A DNA stretch of 64,000 nucleotides from Vibrio marinisediminis. GTDB taxonomy: Bacteria; Pseudomonadota; Gammaproteobacteria; Enterobacterales; Vibrionaceae. Location: positions 115,438 to 179,437 of the forward strand of contig NZ_JACFYF010000008.1 in NCBI RefSeq assembly GCF_014050145.1, in the 5' to 3' direction. Positions within the stretch are counted from its first letter, which is position 1; each line of letters starts with the position of its first letter. Both the position numbers and the translations under genes were made by a program. Shown piece by piece: positions 1-11,426 of this stretch. The notes below the pieces were generated by a model. The model saw only the letters and a program-made list of their open reading frames with translations. It did no database searches and was not told where the DNA came from.

Positions 1-51
1 GAAAATAGACGCATTGACGTACGGCTCTCTGTTATTGGTTATTTATCTTAA
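1..51 (+). CDS. 3' end of an OmpA-like domain protein (partial)
   Basis: A reading frame open from the first base ends in TAA at 49-51. Its last residues contain NRRIDVRL, which resembles the end of the OmpA/MotB peptidoglycan-binding domain; the complete ompA gene in this window has NRRVDISV at the same place. The frame converges on leuS with a shared hairpin between them, as expected for a real gene end. Only 16 codons are visible, so the identity is an inference from one short motif. Confidence 0.4.
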   Translation, partial: ENRRIDVRLSVIGYLS

Positions 52-106
52 ACTACTCATTGCCACTTCAATGAAGCATTGACACCAAATAGCTTGAGAT
101 AAATAA

Positions 107-134
107 ACAGGGTAGTTTCGCTACCCTGTTTATA
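107..134. terminator. Bidirectional hairpin between the 5' partial gene and leuS
   Basis: The arms AACAGGGTAG and CTACCCTGTT form a perfect stem with a short TTTCG loop. It lies between two converging genes. T-rich flanks exist on both sides but are short and interrupted. Confidence 0.7.
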
Positions 135-194
135 GAGTGATTTTCCTCTAAAGAAGACGAGTCTTCAAATTAGAGGCATCGCTGACACTAATAG

Positions 195-2771
195 TTAGTT
201 GGCTACGATATTCAGTAGTTTACCAGGAACGTAAATCACTTTACGAATGGTTAAGCCATCTAGGAATTTAAGTGCATTCTCATCGCTTAGACCCAGTTCA
301 CGTACTTGCTCTTCAGTTGCGTCAGCCGCCACTGTTAGTTTTGCACGTAGTTTACCGTTGATCATAACCACGATGGTCTTCTCATCTTCAACAAGCGCTT
401 TCTCATCAAACGTTGGCCAAGATGCGTGATCGATATCTGACTCACCTAGTGCTGCCCATAGTTCGAATGAAATATGCGGAGTAATTGGGTAAAGCATGAC
501 TACGATTGCTTTTAACGCTTCATCTAGAATTGCGCGATCTTGCGCTGATTCTTGTGGCGCTTTTGCTAGCTTGTTCATCAGTTCCATAATCGCTGCAATA
601 GCGGTATTGAACGTTTGACGACGGGCAATGTCATCACTTACTTTCACGATGGTTTTGTGTACGTCACGACGAAGTGCTTTTTGATCGCCAGACAATACTG
701 CGCTATCAACGGTTTCAGCTGCACCTTTCTCAGAGTGAGTCTTCACTAACTTCCAAACACGTTTTAGGAAGCGGTTAGCCCCTTCAACACCTGACTCTTG
801 CCATTCCAGAGTCATATCTGCAGGTGATGCAAACATCATGAATAGACGCACAGTATCAGCGCCGTACTTGTCTACCATCTCTTGAGGGTCGATACCGTTG
901 TTTTTTGACTTAGACATTTTGATCATGCCTGAGTGCTCAACATTGCGACCTTCATTGTCGATTGCAGAAGTGATGCGACCTTTACCGTCACGCTCAACTT
1001 TCACGTCAGTCGGTGCTACCCACTCTTTACCACCTTTCTCAGTGGTGTAGAAGAACGCATCTGCCAGTACCATACCTTGGCATAGTAGTTGTTTGAACGG
1101 TTCGTCAGAAGTTACATAACCTGCGTCACGCAAAAGTTTGTGGAAAAAGCGAGAGTACAGTAGGTGCATACAAGCGTGCTCGATACCGCCAATGTACTGG
1201 TCTACTGGCAACCAGTAGTTTGCTTTTTCTGGATCTAGGATGTCATCAGCTTGTGGGCTGCAGTAACGAGCGTAGTACCAAGATGATTCCATAAAGGTAT
1301 CAAAAGTATCGGTTTCACGCAGTGCAGGTTCGCCATTGAAAGTGGTCTTCGCCCACTCTTTGTCTGCTTTGATAGGGCTAGTTACGCCATCCATAACTAC
1401 GTCTTCTGGAAGAATGACAGGCAGTTGATCGGCTGGTACAGGGTGAACTTCACCATCTTCAGTCGTTACCATTGGGATTGGCGCCCCCCAGTAACGTTGA
1501 CGAGATACACCCCAGTCACGTAGACGGAAGTTGACCGTCTTCTTGCCTTTGCCTTCAGCTTCAAGCTTGGCAGCGATGGCATCGAACGCTTCTTGGAACG
1601 CAAGACCATCAAATTCACCAGAATCGAACAGTACACCTTTTTCAGTGTAAGCAGCTTCAGAAACGTCTAGGTCAGAACCATCTTCTGGTTTGATGACTGG
1701 AATGATGTCGATGCCGTACTTAGTTGCGAATTCGTAGTCACGTTGATCGTGAGCAGGAACCGCCATTACCGCACCTGTGCCGTAATCCATAAGAACGAAG
1801 TTAGCTACGTAAACAGGAACAACACGACCGTTAAGAGGGTGGATAGCCGTTAGACCTGTATCCATACCTTTCTTTTCCATCGTTGCGAGTTCTGCTTCAG
1901 CAACTTTAGTGTTACGACACTCTTCAACGAATGCTGCAAGCTCAGGGTTGTTCTGAGCGGCTTTCTCAGCAAGTGGGTGACCTGCCGCAATGCCTACGTA
2001 AGAAACACCCATAAGTGTGTCTGGACGTGTTGTGTACACCTCTAGTGGTGCTTCTTCGCCGTTAACAGCGAAAGATAGCTCAACACCTTCAGAGCGACCG
2101 ATCCAGTTGCGCTGCATGGTCTTAACCATTTCAGGCCAACCTTCCAGTTTGTCTAGATCATCTAGTAGCTCTTGTGCGTATTCAGTAATTTTAATAAACC
2201 ACTGTGGAATTTTCTTTTGCTCTACTGGCGTGTCACAACGCCAGCAACAGCCGTCTTCAACTTGTTCGTTTGCAAGAACCGTTTGGTCGTTAGGACACCA
2301 GTTCACTGATGATGTCTTTTTGTACACTAAACCTTGTTGGTACAGCTTAGTGAAGAACTCTTGTTCCCAACGGTAGTACTCAGGAGTACATGTTGCGAAT
2401 TCACGGTTCCAATCGTAACCAAAACCTAGCAGTTTAAGCTGGTTTTTCATGTATTCGATGTTTTCGTAAGTCCAAGGCGCTGGCGCAGTGTTGTTTTTCA
2501 CTGCAGCGTTCTCTGCTGGCAGACCGAATGCATCCCAACCGATAGGTTGCATTACGTTTTTGCCTTGTAGACGTTGGAAACGAGAGACAACATCACCGAT
2601 AGTGTAGTTACGCACGTGACCCATGTGCAGTCGACCACTTGGGTATGGGAACATAGACAAGCAGTAGAATTTTTCTTTATTTGGGTCTTCACTTACAACA
2701 AAGGTCTTGTTGTTGTCCCAGTGCTGTTGAACCTTCTGTTCAATATCTTGCGGGTTATATTGCTCTTGCAT
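195..2771 (-). CDS. leuS: Leucyl-tRNA synthetase
   Basis: Charges tRNA-Leu with leucine in the cytoplasm. The 858-residue protein has the full length of the bacterial LeuRS family. The class I signature appears as HMGH at residues 49-52 and as KMSKS near residue 620, with the large editing (CP1) domain between them. A cysteine cluster (CPND, then CCWRC) near residues 158-178 looks like the zinc-binding module. In other gamma-proteobacteria leuS is followed by lptE and holA; here a terminator and a converging gene follow instead, so that linkage is broken. A partial tRNA-Leu(UAG) lies at the far end of the window. Confidence 0.98.
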   Translation of the reverse strand: MQEQYNPQDIEQKVQQHWDNNKTFVVSEDPNKEKFYCLSMFPYPSGRLHMGHVRNYTIGDVVSRFQRLQGKNVMQPIGWDAFGLPAENAAVKNNTAPAPWTYENIEYMKNQLKLLGFGYDWNREFATCTPEYYRWEQEFFTKLYQQGLVYKKTSSVNWCPNDQTVLANEQVEDGCCWRCDTPVEQKKIPQWFIKITEYAQELLDDLDKLEGWPEMVKTMQRNWIGRSEGVELSFAVNGEEAPLEVYTTRPDTLMGVSYVGIAAGHPLAEKAAQNNPELAAFVEECRNTKVAEAELATMEKKGMDTGLTAIHPLNGRVVPVYVANFVLMDYGTGAVMAVPAHDQRDYEFATKYGIDIIPVIKPEDGSDLDVSEAAYTEKGVLFDSGEFDGLAFQEAFDAIAAKLEAEGKGKKTVNFRLRDWGVSRQRYWGAPIPMVTTEDGEVHPVPADQLPVILPEDVVMDGVTSPIKADKEWAKTTFNGEPALRETDTFDTFMESSWYYARYCSPQADDILDPEKANYWLPVDQYIGGIEHACMHLLYSRFFHKLLRDAGYVTSDEPFKQLLCQGMVLADAFFYTTEKGGKEWVAPTDVKVERDGKGRITSAIDNEGRNVEHSGMIKMSKSKNNGIDPQEMVDKYGADTVRLFMMFASPADMTLEWQESGVEGANRFLKRVWKLVKTHSEKGAAETVDSAVLSGDQKALRRDVHKTIVKVSDDIARRQTFNTAIAAIMELMNKLAKAPQESAQDRAILDEALKAIVVMLYPITPHISFELWAALGESDIDHASWPTFDEKALVEDEKTIVVMINGKLRAKLTVAADATEEQVRELGLSDENALKFLDGLTIRKVIYVPGKLLNIVAN

Positions 2772-3016
2772 CGATGATATCCGGTTATCTTGGAAAGTGT
2801 GAGTTCAGTTAGAACAGACAATAATAGATCGTCATAGAATACATAAAGGAGCAAGGTTCAACAATAGCCAACACTCTTCATCCATGAGTTTACGGTATTG
2901 TTGATGGCTTTCTCTCTCTTCTTGCTGCATTGAAAGCTAATGTTGAGGGGCTTGTTCAATTGCTACATGTTTGAAATTGTTTATTTCAGACTGTCTAGAA
3001 CCACAAGGGGGTGACT

Positions 3017-3487
3017 ATGCCTAAACGCAAAACGGGTTATGAAGATATGTTTGAGGATGTGGTTGAGACACTCAAACATAGTCCGGAAGAGGTTAACCAT
3101 GTGCTAGAAACTTCTGGTAAATATGTGGATGCCGCGAATGATATGACCAAAGATGAGCTGGCTCTGATTTCTGCTTATGTAAAATCGGATTTGAAAGAGT
3201 TTGCCGACAACTACGAAGATTCAAAGAAAGGTCCATTTTATCTAATGGTGACCAATTCAATTTGGCAAGGCTTGCTGGATATTACTGATCGCACAAAAGT
3301 TGAATGGGTTGAGCTGTTTGCTGATTTAGAACACCAAGGATTGTATGAAGCTGGTGAGGTGATTGGCTTAGGCACTTTAGTGTGTGACGAATGTGGGCAT
3401 CAAACTCAATATAATCATCCAACGGAAATTATCCCGTGTATTCAATGTGGTCACAAGGCGTTTTCTCGTAAGCCACTCAAGCCTTAA
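3017..3487 (+). CDS. Zinc-ribbon protein of the DUF1451/YbeL family
   Basis: A protein of about 156 residues with a mostly helical, charged N-terminal part (residues 1-110) and a C-terminal zinc ribbon: CDEC followed by CIQC, two CxxC pairs about 20 residues apart. This matches the YbeL family, which is found near leuS in enterobacteria too. Its function is unknown. I chose the ATG at 3017 rather than the in-frame GTG at 3011 because the AAGGGGG ribosome-binding site at 3005-3011 is well spaced only for the ATG. It is divergent from leuS and followed at once by a strong terminator, so it is probably a single-gene unit. Confidence 0.88.
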   Translation: MPKRKTGYEDMFEDVVETLKHSPEEVNHVLETSGKYVDAANDMTKDELALISAYVKSDLKEFADNYEDSKKGPFYLMVTNSIWQGLLDITDRTKVEWVELFADLEHQGLYEAGEVIGLGTLVCDECGHQTQYNHPTEIIPCIQCGHKAFSRKPLKP

Positions 3488-3515
3488 CAATAACTACTGT
3501 ATCTCCTAAAAAAAC

Positions 3516-3542
3516 GAGGGCTCGATGGAGCCCTCTTTTTTT
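3516..3542 (+). terminator. Rho-independent terminator of the zinc-ribbon gene
   Basis: GAGGGCTC, loop GATG, GAGCCCTC, then a run of seven T. An 8-bp perfect GC-rich stem with a U tract, 29 bases past the stop codon. Confidence 0.9.
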
Positions 3543-3610
3543 ATGGTTAGTTAATCATTGCAGTCTTAGGCTTGCCGTTGCTAAGGTTGCCATTGAGGGG
3601 CAGCAAGTGG

Positions 3611-5125
3611 TTAGCGAGTTCTTCGCATTCGCCAACCGGTGATGGCGCAAACGGCAACCCACAAGTACAAGGACCAACTGCCATAACCATGGTACGGTGT
3701 CTGACCTGTGGTTGAGGTGACCTTAGTGCGCAATACGCCGGTTTCAAACTGCGGGATCTCTGCGGTGATATTACCTTTGTAGTCAGTAACAGCTGTCACC
3801 CCATTGTTGGTCGAGCGAATCACTGGCTTACCAAATTCCAGTGCACGCATTCGCGCAATTTCCATATGTTGCAGTGGACCAATAGAGCGACCAAACCATG
3901 CATCGTTTGATAGTGTCAAAATAAAATCCGTATCATCAGTGATGTTCTCTCGAACTTGTTCACCAAAAATAATTTCATAGCACAGCGCAGGTGCAAGCTG
4001 TTTACCATTAGCATCAATGTTTGGCTGAATAAAATCACCACGGCTGAATGACGACATTGGCAGATTGAAGAACGGAGCTATCGGTCGTAGGATTTCTTCA
4101 AACGGTACAAATTCACCAAATGGCAATAAGTGGTGTTTGTGGTAGCGCTTTTCAAGATCGTAACTGTAGTCACCGTAACTGGTTTCACCGAGCGAGAGTA
4201 TGCTGTTATAAAAACGACGTTGGCTATCTTGGTTGACGACACCAGTGATCACCGCGCTATGGTTAGCTTTAGCGTTACTATCCAAATTGGCTAAAAATGA
4301 ACTGATTTCAAATTCAAACGCAGGAATTGCCGCTTCCGGCCAAATGATAATGTCGGCATCCCAGTTTTGGCGGGTTAGATCGATGTATTTCATGATCGTT
4401 GGCCAGCGCTGACTTGGCACCCATTTGAGCTCTTGTTCAATATTACCTTGTACTAAGGCTACTTTAGTGGCGCTTTCTGGGTTGAGTGTAACCCAGTTAA
4501 TATTACGTAAACCAAAGCCTGTTGCGAGGATAGTTGCAGGTATGACAAGTGTCAGCCAGTGCTTATGCAAAATGGCATAGCTGATGGCAGCAGCACTGAT
4601 AACGATAAGCAAGGTAATTAGCTCAACACCACCAATAGGCGCAAAGCTTGCTAGTGGCGAATCAATTTGGCTATAACCTAGCCATAACCATGGGAAGCCA
4701 GTCATCACCCAACCGCGAAGCCAGTCGCACACTAACCACAAAGCAGGCGCGACGATGAAAAATCGCGTGCGGTCGTTATTTGGGGCAAATCGAGTGAGTA
4801 AACCCGTAAATAAGGCAGAGTAAATCGCTAGGTAGCCGACCAAAAGGGTCATTAACACTAGACTGGCAATCTTGGGCATGCCGCCAAAATTATCGATGCT
4901 AACGTGTACCCAACTGATACCCGTCGCGAACTGACCAAGTCCCCATGCGTAACCTATCCAAGCGGATTTCTTTGCCGATTGACCGTGAATCAGCAGTAAT
5001 AGTGCGGCGACACTGAAAAAAGCCAGTGGCCAAATTTGGTAAGGTGAAAATGCAAAGGTTGTTAAGGCGCCAACAAAAGCGGCCCCGATGGGCCGCTTGA
5101 GGCGATGAACTAGATTACTAATCAT
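3611..5125 (-). CDS. lnt: Apolipoprotein N-acyltransferase
   Basis: Adds the third acyl chain to the N-terminal cysteine of lipoproteins in the inner membrane, so that the Lol system can sort them outward. The N-terminal half has several hydrophobic segments. The C-terminal half is a nitrilase-type domain with [10 protein letters not shown] (catalytic Glu) and ALCYEIIFG (catalytic Cys). The frame stays open 32 codons upstream into corC, but the ATG at 5125 (MISNLVHRL) gives the normal 504 residues and does not overlap corC. It is last in the miaB-ybeZ-ybeY-corC-lnt block, as in E. coli. Lipoprotein clients in the window include FlgO, FlgP and FlgH. Confidence 0.96.
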   Translation of the reverse strand: MISNLVHRLKRPIGAAFVGALTTFAFSPYQIWPLAFFSVAALLLLIHGQSAKKSAWIGYAWGLGQFATGISWVHVSIDNFGGMPKIASLVLMTLLVGYLAIYSALFTGLLTRFAPNNDRTRFFIVAPALWLVCDWLRGWVMTGFPWLWLGYSQIDSPLASFAPIGGVELITLLIVISAAAISYAILHKHWLTLVIPATILATGFGLRNINWVTLNPESATKVALVQGNIEQELKWVPSQRWPTIMKYIDLTRQNWDADIIIWPEAAIPAFEFEISSFLANLDSNAKANHSAVITGVVNQDSQRRFYNSILSLGETSYGDYSYDLEKRYHKHHLLPFGEFVPFEEILRPIAPFFNLPMSSFSRGDFIQPNIDANGKQLAPALCYEIIFGEQVRENITDDTDFILTLSNDAWFGRSIGPLQHMEIARMRALEFGKPVIRSTNNGVTAVTDYKGNITAEIPQFETGVLRTKVTSTTGQTPYHGYGSWSLYLWVAVCAITGWRMRRTR

Positions 5126-5156
5126 CGTTATATTCTTACTTGAGAAGAATGGTGGA

Positions 5157-6056
5157 TTATTCTTCGATCGGTTGAGTGAATTGCGCTTCGTCTGGCACGG
5201 TAACTTGCAGTTGAACAACACGGCGGTTGTCGGCTGCGGTTACTTTAAAGCTGTAGCCATCAATTTCTACAACTTCGCCACGAGAAGGGAGATGACCAAA
5301 GGTTGTCATCACCAAGCCACCGACCGTATCCACTTCTTCATCACTGAACGAAGTCCCAAAGGTATCGTTGAACTCTTCAATAGTGGTTAGGGCTTTGACA
5401 GCATACGTGTGCTTGCTTAGTTTGCGAATATCTTGTTCTTCTTCGTCGTCAAACTCATCTTCGATGTCGCCAACGATTTCTTCCAAGATATCTTCGATAG
5501 TCACAAGACCAGATACACCACCAAATTCATCCACAACGATCGCCATATGGTAGCGTTCTTCACGGAATTCTTTGAGTAGGCGGTCTACACGTTTGCTTTC
5601 AGGTACAACCACCGCAGGACGAATCACTTGTTCAATGTCGAACTCTGCGCTGCCTGAACCTAGGTACTTAAGTAGGTCCTTCGCTAGTAGAATGCCTTCC
5701 ACATGGTCTTTGTCTTCACTGATCACTGGGTAGCGAGAGTGTTGCGCATCTGTGATTAGTGCCACTAGTGCATCTAAATCGTTGGTACGCTCAACAGTAA
5801 CCATTTGCGAACGCGGGATCATAATGTCGCGCACACGCATTTCGGCGATTTCCATAACACCCTCAAGCATATCGCGAGTGTCGTGGTCAATCAGGTCATT
5901 GATTTCAGAGTCACGGATTACATCCACAAGCTCTTGGCGATCTTTTGGCTCACCTTGAAATAGTTGACCTAGGCGTTCAAAGAAGGACTTTCTACTCGGA
6001 CCTTCAGATTTTTCTTTCTTACCTTCTACAGATGAGGGCGAATTGTCTTCGTTCAT
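5157..6056 (-). CDS. corC: CorC/YbeX family protein with CBS pair and transporter-associated domain
   Basis: A 299-residue cytosolic protein. A charged N-terminal segment is followed by paired CBS domains (about residues 65-190, including MIPRSQM and [19 protein letters not shown]) and a C-terminal CorC_HlyC domain (about 205-290). The family is linked to Mg/Co efflux. E. coli YbeX, the ortholog in this gene order, has also been tied to ribosome metabolism, fitting its place after ybeZ and ybeY. The acidic [12 protein letters not shown] linker lies between the two domains. Only 31 bases separate it from lnt. Confidence 0.93.
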   Translation of the reverse strand: MNEDNSPSSVEGKKEKSEGPSRKSFFERLGQLFQGEPKDRQELVDVIRDSEINDLIDHDTRDMLEGVMEIAEMRVRDIMIPRSQMVTVERTNDLDALVALITDAQHSRYPVISEDKDHVEGILLAKDLLKYLGSGSAEFDIEQVIRPAVVVPESKRVDRLLKEFREERYHMAIVVDEFGGVSGLVTIEDILEEIVGDIEDEFDDEEEQDIRKLSKHTYAVKALTTIEEFNDTFGTSFSDEEVDTVGGLVMTTFGHLPSRGEVVEIDGYSFKVTAADNRRVVQLQVTVPDEAQFTQPIEE

Positions 6057-6156
6057 TGTGTCTCATTACAAAAACGCTATCAGAAGTGTGATAGCACACA
6101 TAGGGGAGTATCGCATCGGGTTATGGATGTAGACACTGCCCACTAAGTAACGGTTG

Positions 6157-6621
6157 TTACTCTTTTTCTGCAATATATGGGTCTTGATAACCCATTTTTT
6201 GCATAATTTCAGTTTCGAGCGACTCCATCTCTTCCGCTTCATCGTCCTCGATATGATCATAACCTAGCAGATGCAAGCTGCCATGTACAACCATATGAGC
6301 CCAATGTGCAAACAAAGGTTTATCTTGCTCAATAGCTTCTTGTTCAACGACTTGGCGACAGATGATCAAATCACCAAGTAGGTTCATTTCGATGCCTGGA
6401 GGCGCTTCGAACGGGAAAGAAAGGACATTGGTCGGCTTATCTTTACCGCGGTAATCTAAGTTGAGTTGATTACTCTCTTGTTCGTCAACGATGCGTACCG
6501 TTACTTCGGCTTCTTTTTGGAACAGAGAAATCGCACTGCTTAACCACAAATGGATATCATCGAAGCTTGGCAGTCCTTGTTCATCTTCGACCGCTAATTG
6601 TAGATCAAGTTCGATTGTCAT
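6157..6621 (-). CDS. ybeY: Endoribonuclease YbeY
   Basis: A single-domain metal-dependent RNase of 154 residues, involved in 16S rRNA 3'-end maturation and ribosome quality control. The signature [11 protein letters not shown] at residues 113-123 carries the three metal-binding histidines (113, 117, 123). Its start codon overlaps the ybeZ stop (TAATG), which suggests translational coupling. About 100 bases separate it from corC. Confidence 0.97.
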   Translation of the reverse strand: MTIELDLQLAVEDEQGLPSFDDIHLWLSSAISLFQKEAEVTVRIVDEQESNQLNLDYRGKDKPTNVLSFPFEAPPGIEMNLLGDLIICRQVVEQEAIEQDKPLFAHWAHMVVHGSLHLLGYDHIEDDEAEEMESLETEIMQKMGYQDPYIAEKE

Positions 6622-7718
6622 TATTCTTTACTCTCTGGAACGGACGGAAGTAATTCGGCTTTTTGAGCTTCAAGTAGCTTTTCTTCACGCTCTTCGCGGC
6701 GACGTTTTTCGAATTCTTTACGCTCTTTTTGATCTTGGGTTTCCCATTTCTCATAAGCGTTAACGATGCGTGCTACCACTGGGTGGCGAACAACATCATC
6801 AGATTGAAAGAAATTAAAACTAATCTCGTCGACTTCATTTAGTACTTCAACAGCATGACGAAGACCTGATTTCGCCCCGCGAGGCAGGTCAATCTGAGTC
6901 ACGTCGCCAGTAATTACCGCGCGTGAGTTAAAGCCAATCCGAGTTAGGAACATCTTCATCTGTTCCACCGTGGTATTTTGGCTTTCATCAAGAATGATAA
7001 ACGCATCATTGAGTGTACGACCACGCATATAGGCAAGTGGGGCAACTTCAATTACGTTACGTTCAATCAGTTTTTCAACTTTTTCAAAGCCAAGCATTTC
7101 AAACAGTGCGTCATAAAGAGGGCGCAAGTATGGGTCCACTTTTTGGCTTAGATCCCCAGGAAGGAAGCCGAGCTTTTCACCCGCTTCAACGGCGGGACGC
7201 GTAAGCAAAATGCGACGAATTTCTTGGCGTTCAAGCGCATCGACAGCGGCGGCAACGGCAAGGTAGGTTTTACCTGTACCTGCAGGACCAATACCAAAGC
7301 TGATGTCATGCGTCACCATATTCACCAAGTACTGAGCTTGGTTTGGTGTACGTGGCTTGATCACGCCTTTTTTGGTTTTGATGAAGACTTCTTTGCCATG
7401 ATCAATGCTAGATTCGAAATCTTGATCAAGCACACCGGTTTCTTTGATCGCGAGATGGATCTCATCCGGCTCGATATCGGGCGTGTTGCCGCGAACAGGG
7501 GCAGTATTAACGTAAAGAGTTTTAATAATCTCAAGCGCGGCAGCTGAGGTATGAGGTTTACCCACGATAGTGAAGAAGTTGCCTCGGTAGCTGATTTCAA
7601 CACCTAATCGGCGTTCTAAGTGTTTGATATTGTCATCGAATGGACCGCACAAGCTGGCTAAACGGCGGTTATCGGCAGGTTCTAGATCGATCTCTAGAGT
7701 AACGATTTTATTGCTCAA
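6621..7718 (-). CDS. ybeZ: PhoH-like ATPase YbeZ
   Basis: A 365-residue P-loop ATPase of the PhoH family and known partner of YbeY. The N-terminal region resembles a KH-like RNA-binding fold. The PhoH domain carries Walker A (GPAGTGKT), the Walker B-like IILDESQN, and [11 protein letters not shown]. The C-terminal tail is rich in Arg, Lys and Glu, so it is probably a charged helix that could contact RNA. It lies between miaB and ybeY, 73 bases after miaB. Confidence 0.95.
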   Translation of the reverse strand: MSNKIVTLEIDLEPADNRRLASLCGPFDDNIKHLERRLGVEISYRGNFFTIVGKPHTSAAALEIIKTLYVNTAPVRGNTPDIEPDEIHLAIKETGVLDQDFESSIDHGKEVFIKTKKGVIKPRTPNQAQYLVNMVTHDISFGIGPAGTGKTYLAVAAAVDALERQEIRRILLTRPAVEAGEKLGFLPGDLSQKVDPYLRPLYDALFEMLGFEKVEKLIERNVIEVAPLAYMRGRTLNDAFIILDESQNTTVEQMKMFLTRIGFNSRAVITGDVTQIDLPRGAKSGLRHAVEVLNEVDEISFNFFQSDDVVRHPVVARIVNAYEKWETQDQKERKEFEKRRREEREEKLLEAQKAELLPSVPESKE

Positions 7719-7791
7719 AGTTACCTCTCATTGTTGCCATTGTAGGGAGAGCCAATAACCATCAGCTCTCCTACATGGCGTTAATACGAGT

Positions 7792-9216
7792 CTATGGCGT
7801 AAAGGTTGCTACACCTAGCTCGTCTTCACGGCGTGTGTTTGCCATCATTTGAGTTGGCGAAATAACACTGCGAAGATCCATATCTTTTTCTGTGCGAACA
7901 AGCTCACCACGTAGCGAGTTTGTCATTACATCAACAATCTTAACATCAACAAACTGACCGATCAGATCAGCGGAACCTTCAAAGTTCACTACGCGGTTGT
8001 TTTCAGTACGAGCGCGCAGTTCCATTAGGTTTTTCTTCGATGGACCTTCAACGAGAACGCGCTGTTCAGTATCGAGCATTTGACGAGAATAACGCATGGC
8101 TTGTGCATTGATAGTTTGTTGTAGTTCATACAGACGCTCTTTCTTCACACTTTCAGCAAGATCACATGGGTAATCAGCCGCTGGCGTACCTGGGCGAGGA
8201 GAGAAGATAAAGCTGAAGCTCATATCAAAGTCGACATCTTTGATAAGTTTCATTGTGTCTTGGAAATCTTTGTCTGATTCACCAGGGAAACCAACAATAA
8301 AGTCAGAGCTGATTTGAATATCAGGGCGCGCTTTACGTAGTTTACGGATGATCGACTTGTATTCGATTGCGGTGTGCGGACGCTTCATCATGGTTAGCAC
8401 ACGGTCACTACCACTTTGTACAGGTAGGTGTAGGAAGCTCACCAATTCAGGCGTGTCTTCGTAAACCGCAATGATGTCGTCAGTAAACTCAAGTGGGTGG
8501 CTGGTGGTAAAGCGAATACGATCGATGCCATCAATCGAAGCCACTAGACGCAGTAGTTCAGCAAACGAGCAAATGTCGCCTTCATGAGTCGGACCACGGT
8601 ATGCGTTTACGTTTTGACCTAGTAGGTTAACTTCACGTACACCTTGCTCAGCAAGCTGTGCGATTTCATAAAGTACGTCATCCATTGGGCGACTTACTTC
8701 TTCACCACGAGTGTATGGCACTACGCAGTAAGTACAGTATTTTGAACAACCTTCCATAATAGAAACGAAGGCTGTTGCGCCTTCCGCGCGAGGCTCTGGT
8801 AGGCTGTCAAACTTTTCAATCTCAGGGAATGAAATGTCCATCACAGGCGCTTCGTTTTGTTGTGATTGTTTGATCATCTGTGGCAAACGGTGCAAGGTTT
8901 GAGGACCAAAGATAACATCAACAAATGGCGCGCGTTGACGAATGTGGTCACCTTCTTGAGTTGCTACACAACCGCCGACACCGATCACAACACCGGCTTT
9001 TTTATCTTTCAGTGTTTTCCAACGACCAAGTTGGTGGAAAACTTTTTCCTGTGCTTTTTCACGGATCGAACAGGTATTAAGTAGAAGTACATCTGCTTCA
9101 TCAGGGTCTTCTGTTAGCTCATAGCCGTTGGCAGCGTTAAGCAGGTCGGCCATTTTAGATGAATCGTATTCGTTCATCTGGCAACCCCAAGTTTTAATTA
9201 GCAGTTTCTTACTCAT
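7792..9216 (-). CDS. miaB: tRNA-2-methylthio-N6-dimethylallyladenosine synthase
   Basis: A radical-SAM methylthiotransferase that converts i6A37 to ms2i6A37 in tRNAs reading U-starting codons. The 474-residue protein shows the three family domains: an N-terminal UPF0004 domain with cluster cysteines ([24 protein letters not shown]), the radical-SAM motif CSKYCTYC near residue 157, and a C-terminal TRAM domain. It is the first gene of the minus-strand block and is divergent from ubiF. Confidence 0.98.
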   Translation of the reverse strand: MSKKLLIKTWGCQMNEYDSSKMADLLNAANGYELTEDPDEADVLLLNTCSIREKAQEKVFHQLGRWKTLKDKKAGVVIGVGGCVATQEGDHIRQRAPFVDVIFGPQTLHRLPQMIKQSQQNEAPVMDISFPEIEKFDSLPEPRAEGATAFVSIMEGCSKYCTYCVVPYTRGEEVSRPMDDVLYEIAQLAEQGVREVNLLGQNVNAYRGPTHEGDICSFAELLRLVASIDGIDRIRFTTSHPLEFTDDIIAVYEDTPELVSFLHLPVQSGSDRVLTMMKRPHTAIEYKSIIRKLRKARPDIQISSDFIVGFPGESDKDFQDTMKLIKDVDFDMSFSFIFSPRPGTPAADYPCDLAESVKKERLYELQQTINAQAMRYSRQMLDTEQRVLVEGPSKKNLMELRARTENNRVVNFEGSADLIGQFVDVKIVDVMTNSLRGELVRTEKDMDLRSVISPTQMMANTRREDELGVATFTP

Positions 9217-9476
9217 CTCACTTTCGCTCGTGTTAAATCTTAAAATTCGTTGAACTGCAATAGATGCTCTCAGTTCAAATTATAGCCGCCCTCTCGGCGG
9301 TAAGCGGCGTATTGTACTGCTTTAAAAAGCACCTGACTAGTGTTGTGGCTAAATCAGTCAAAGCCCGAATTTATAAGGGCTTTGCCCCTGGTGGAGATAA
9401 GGTTTTTAGTTACATTTTCGTAATCAATACGTACAATTAAAATTCACCCACAAATCAAGATGATGACGTGTAAAAA

Positions 9477-10628
9477 ATGAACAAGTTTGATATTGCTGTG
9501 ATTGGTGGTGGCATGGTTGGTGCTGCTGTCGCGCTTGGGTTTGCCAAGCAAGGAAGACAAGTCGTGATGGTTGAAGGGCAAAAGCCCCAGCCTTATTCGG
9601 ATGATCAACCTATGGATATCCGTGTGTCGGCGATTTCTCATCAATCAGTGCAATTACTTGAGCAGTTAGGTGCGTGGCAAGCAATCCAGTCAACACGCAT
9701 TTGTCCATATCGCCGTCTTGAAACATGGGAGCATCCCGAGTGCCGAACTCGCTTTCATAGTGATGAACTGGGTCTAGAACAGTTAGGGTATATTATTGAG
9801 AACCGCCTAATCCAGTTGGGTTTGTGGCAGCAATTTGAGCAATACCCGAATTTGACAGTGATCTGCCCGGATTCACTCGCGTCTATTACTATTGAAGATA
9901 ATGTGCAAATCGTTCTTACCTCAGGGGCGATGGTGAGCGCTGAGTGGTTAATTGGTGCGGATGGCGCCAATTCGAAAGTTCGAGAGCAAGCCGGGATTGG
10001 TATTACTGCTTGGGATTACCGTCAACATTGTATGTTGATCAATGTTGAAACCGAATTTGAGCAACAAGATATTACCTGGCAGCAGTTTAATCCATCGGGT
10101 CCTCGCTCATTTTTACCTCTGTGTGGTAAACAAGGTTCATTAGTATGGTATGACTCGCCAAAGCGTATTAAGCAGCTTAGTGCTATGGGTAATGAGCAGT
10201 TGCGTGAAGAGATCCTCGCTTACTTTCCGCCTGAACTGGGGGATATCAAGGTCCTTCAGCATGGTTCATTTCCGCTGACTCGTCGTCATGCTCAGCAGTA
10301 TGTAAAAAATCGCTGTGTCTTAGTTGGAGACTCTGCCCACACCATTAATCCGCTAGCAGGGCAGGGAGTAAACCTTGGCTTTAAAGATGTTGATGCGTTA
10401 TTGCAGGTAACGCAAGACAAGTCGCTTTCACAAGATGTGTTGCTGGCTTACGAGCATAAAAGACGAGGTGATAACTTATTGATGCAGTCGGGGATGGATT
10501 TTTTCTATAAGGGATTTAGTAACGACATAGCGCCACTTAAGTTATTACGTAACGCCGCGCTGAAAATTGCCGATAAAACTGGACCGATAAAACAGCAGGT
10601 ATTGAAATATGCGCTAGGGCTTAAATAG
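9477..10628 (+). CDS. ubiF: 2-octaprenyl-3-methyl-6-methoxy-1,4-benzoquinol hydroxylase-type FAD monooxygenase
   Basis: A flavoprotein hydroxylase of the UbiH/UbiF/VisC family that acts in ubiquinone synthesis. It begins with a dinucleotide-binding motif, AVIGGGMVGAAVALG (about residues 7-21). It also has the family's second motif, GADGANSKVRE, and the FAD-ribityl motif VLVGDSAHTINPLAGQGVNLG near residue 280. Its position divergent from miaB is the same as for ubiF in E. coli, which favours UbiF over UbiH or UbiI. At 383 residues its length is normal. Confidence 0.9.
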   Translation: MNKFDIAVIGGGMVGAAVALGFAKQGRQVVMVEGQKPQPYSDDQPMDIRVSAISHQSVQLLEQLGAWQAIQSTRICPYRRLETWEHPECRTRFHSDELGLEQLGYIIENRLIQLGLWQQFEQYPNLTVICPDSLASITIEDNVQIVLTSGAMVSAEWLIGADGANSKVREQAGIGITAWDYRQHCMLINVETEFEQQDITWQQFNPSGPRSFLPLCGKQGSLVWYDSPKRIKQLSAMGNEQLREEILAYFPPELGDIKVLQHGSFPLTRRHAQQYVKNRCVLVGDSAHTINPLAGQGVNLGFKDVDALLQVTQDKSLSQDVLLAYEHKRRGDNLLMQSGMDFFYKGFSNDIAPLKLLRNAALKIADKTGPIKQQVLKYALGLK

Positions 10629-10662
10629 AGTGGTGTGAGTATAGATTTTATATGCCAGATAC

Positions 10663-10692
10663 AAAAAACGCTGCTTAAGAGCAGCGTTTTTT
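10663..10692. terminator. Bidirectional terminator between ubiF and crr
   Basis: CGCTGCT, loop TAAG, AGCAGCG, with a run of A before and T after, so the stem extends and gives a U tract in both directions. It separates two converging genes. Confidence 0.9.
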
Positions 10693-10710
10693 CGTTTAGC
10701 TAAGTCGAAA

Positions 10711-11220
10711 TTACTTAGTTACACGTAGTACTGGAGTTTCGCCAACAGTAACAGCACCAGAAAGCTTGTTCAGCTCTTTGATTTCGTCCATGTTAGAGAT
10801 AACAACAGGAGTTAGAGTAGACTTAGCTTTCTCTTCTAGAAGCGCTAGGTCGAACTCAATAATAGTGTCGCCAGCTTTAACTGCTTGACCTTCTTCAGCG
10901 ATGCGTTTGAAGCCTTCGCCTTTTAGTTCAACAGTATCGATACCGAAGTGAACGAATAGCTCAACGCCGTCGTCAGACTCGATAGAGAAAGCATGGTTAG
11001 TTTCAAAGATTTTACCGATAGTACCGTTAACAGGAGCTACCATCTTGTCGCCAGCTGGCTTGATAGCAATACCGTCACCAACGATCTTCTCTGCGAATAC
11101 TACATCTGGCACATCTTCGATGTTAACGATTTCACCAGATAGAGGTGCGATGATCTCGATTGCACCAACATCAGCGCTGTCATCAGATACTAGCTTCTTA
11201 AGTTTATCAAACAGACCCAT
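10711..11220 (-). CDS. crr: PTS glucose-specific enzyme IIA
   Basis: A cytosolic phosphocarrier that takes phosphate from HPr and passes it to the glucose EIIBC. In its unphosphorylated form it inhibits non-PTS permeases, and it links sugar uptake to adenylate cyclase. The 169-residue protein has the phospho-accepting His91 in LFVHFGIDT and the assisting His76. The ribosome-binding site is AGGAG. It follows ptsI after an unusually long 206-base gap, so it may have a promoter of its own as well as read-through from ptsHI. Confidence 0.97.
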   Translation of the reverse strand: MGLFDKLKKLVSDDSADVGAIEIIAPLSGEIVNIEDVPDVVFAEKIVGDGIAIKPAGDKMVAPVNGTIGKIFETNHAFSIESDDGVELFVHFGIDTVELKGEGFKRIAEEGQAVKAGDTIIEFDLALLEEKAKSTLTPVVISNMDEIKELNKLSGAVTVGETPVLRVTK

Positions 11221-11426
11221 TGTGTCATGCTCCTAACGTTTAGTTTTCTTCTTTCGCAATATAGTATACCAATCTAGTCGAATAGACGAACAGTTTTAGC
11301 GCAACAAAACGCTAATAAGGAGGCCACAACGTAGATGCATAAAGGTAGAAAATTTAATGTTATCAACCTCTAAAATCTTGGTTATCGCTTCCTTATTGTT
11401 CATTTCGAGCAGACTAGCTATGCAGA

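Noticed and set aside
5126-5221. Upstream extension of the lnt reading frame into corC
   Set aside because: It would overlap corC by 65 bases and adds 32 residues unlike any Lnt start; the ATG at 5125 fits the family length.
9288-9305. GC-rich CCGCC/GGCGG hairpin in the miaB-ubiF region as a terminator
   Set aside because: Lies between two divergent starts, so termination makes no sense there; the stem is short and may be chance.
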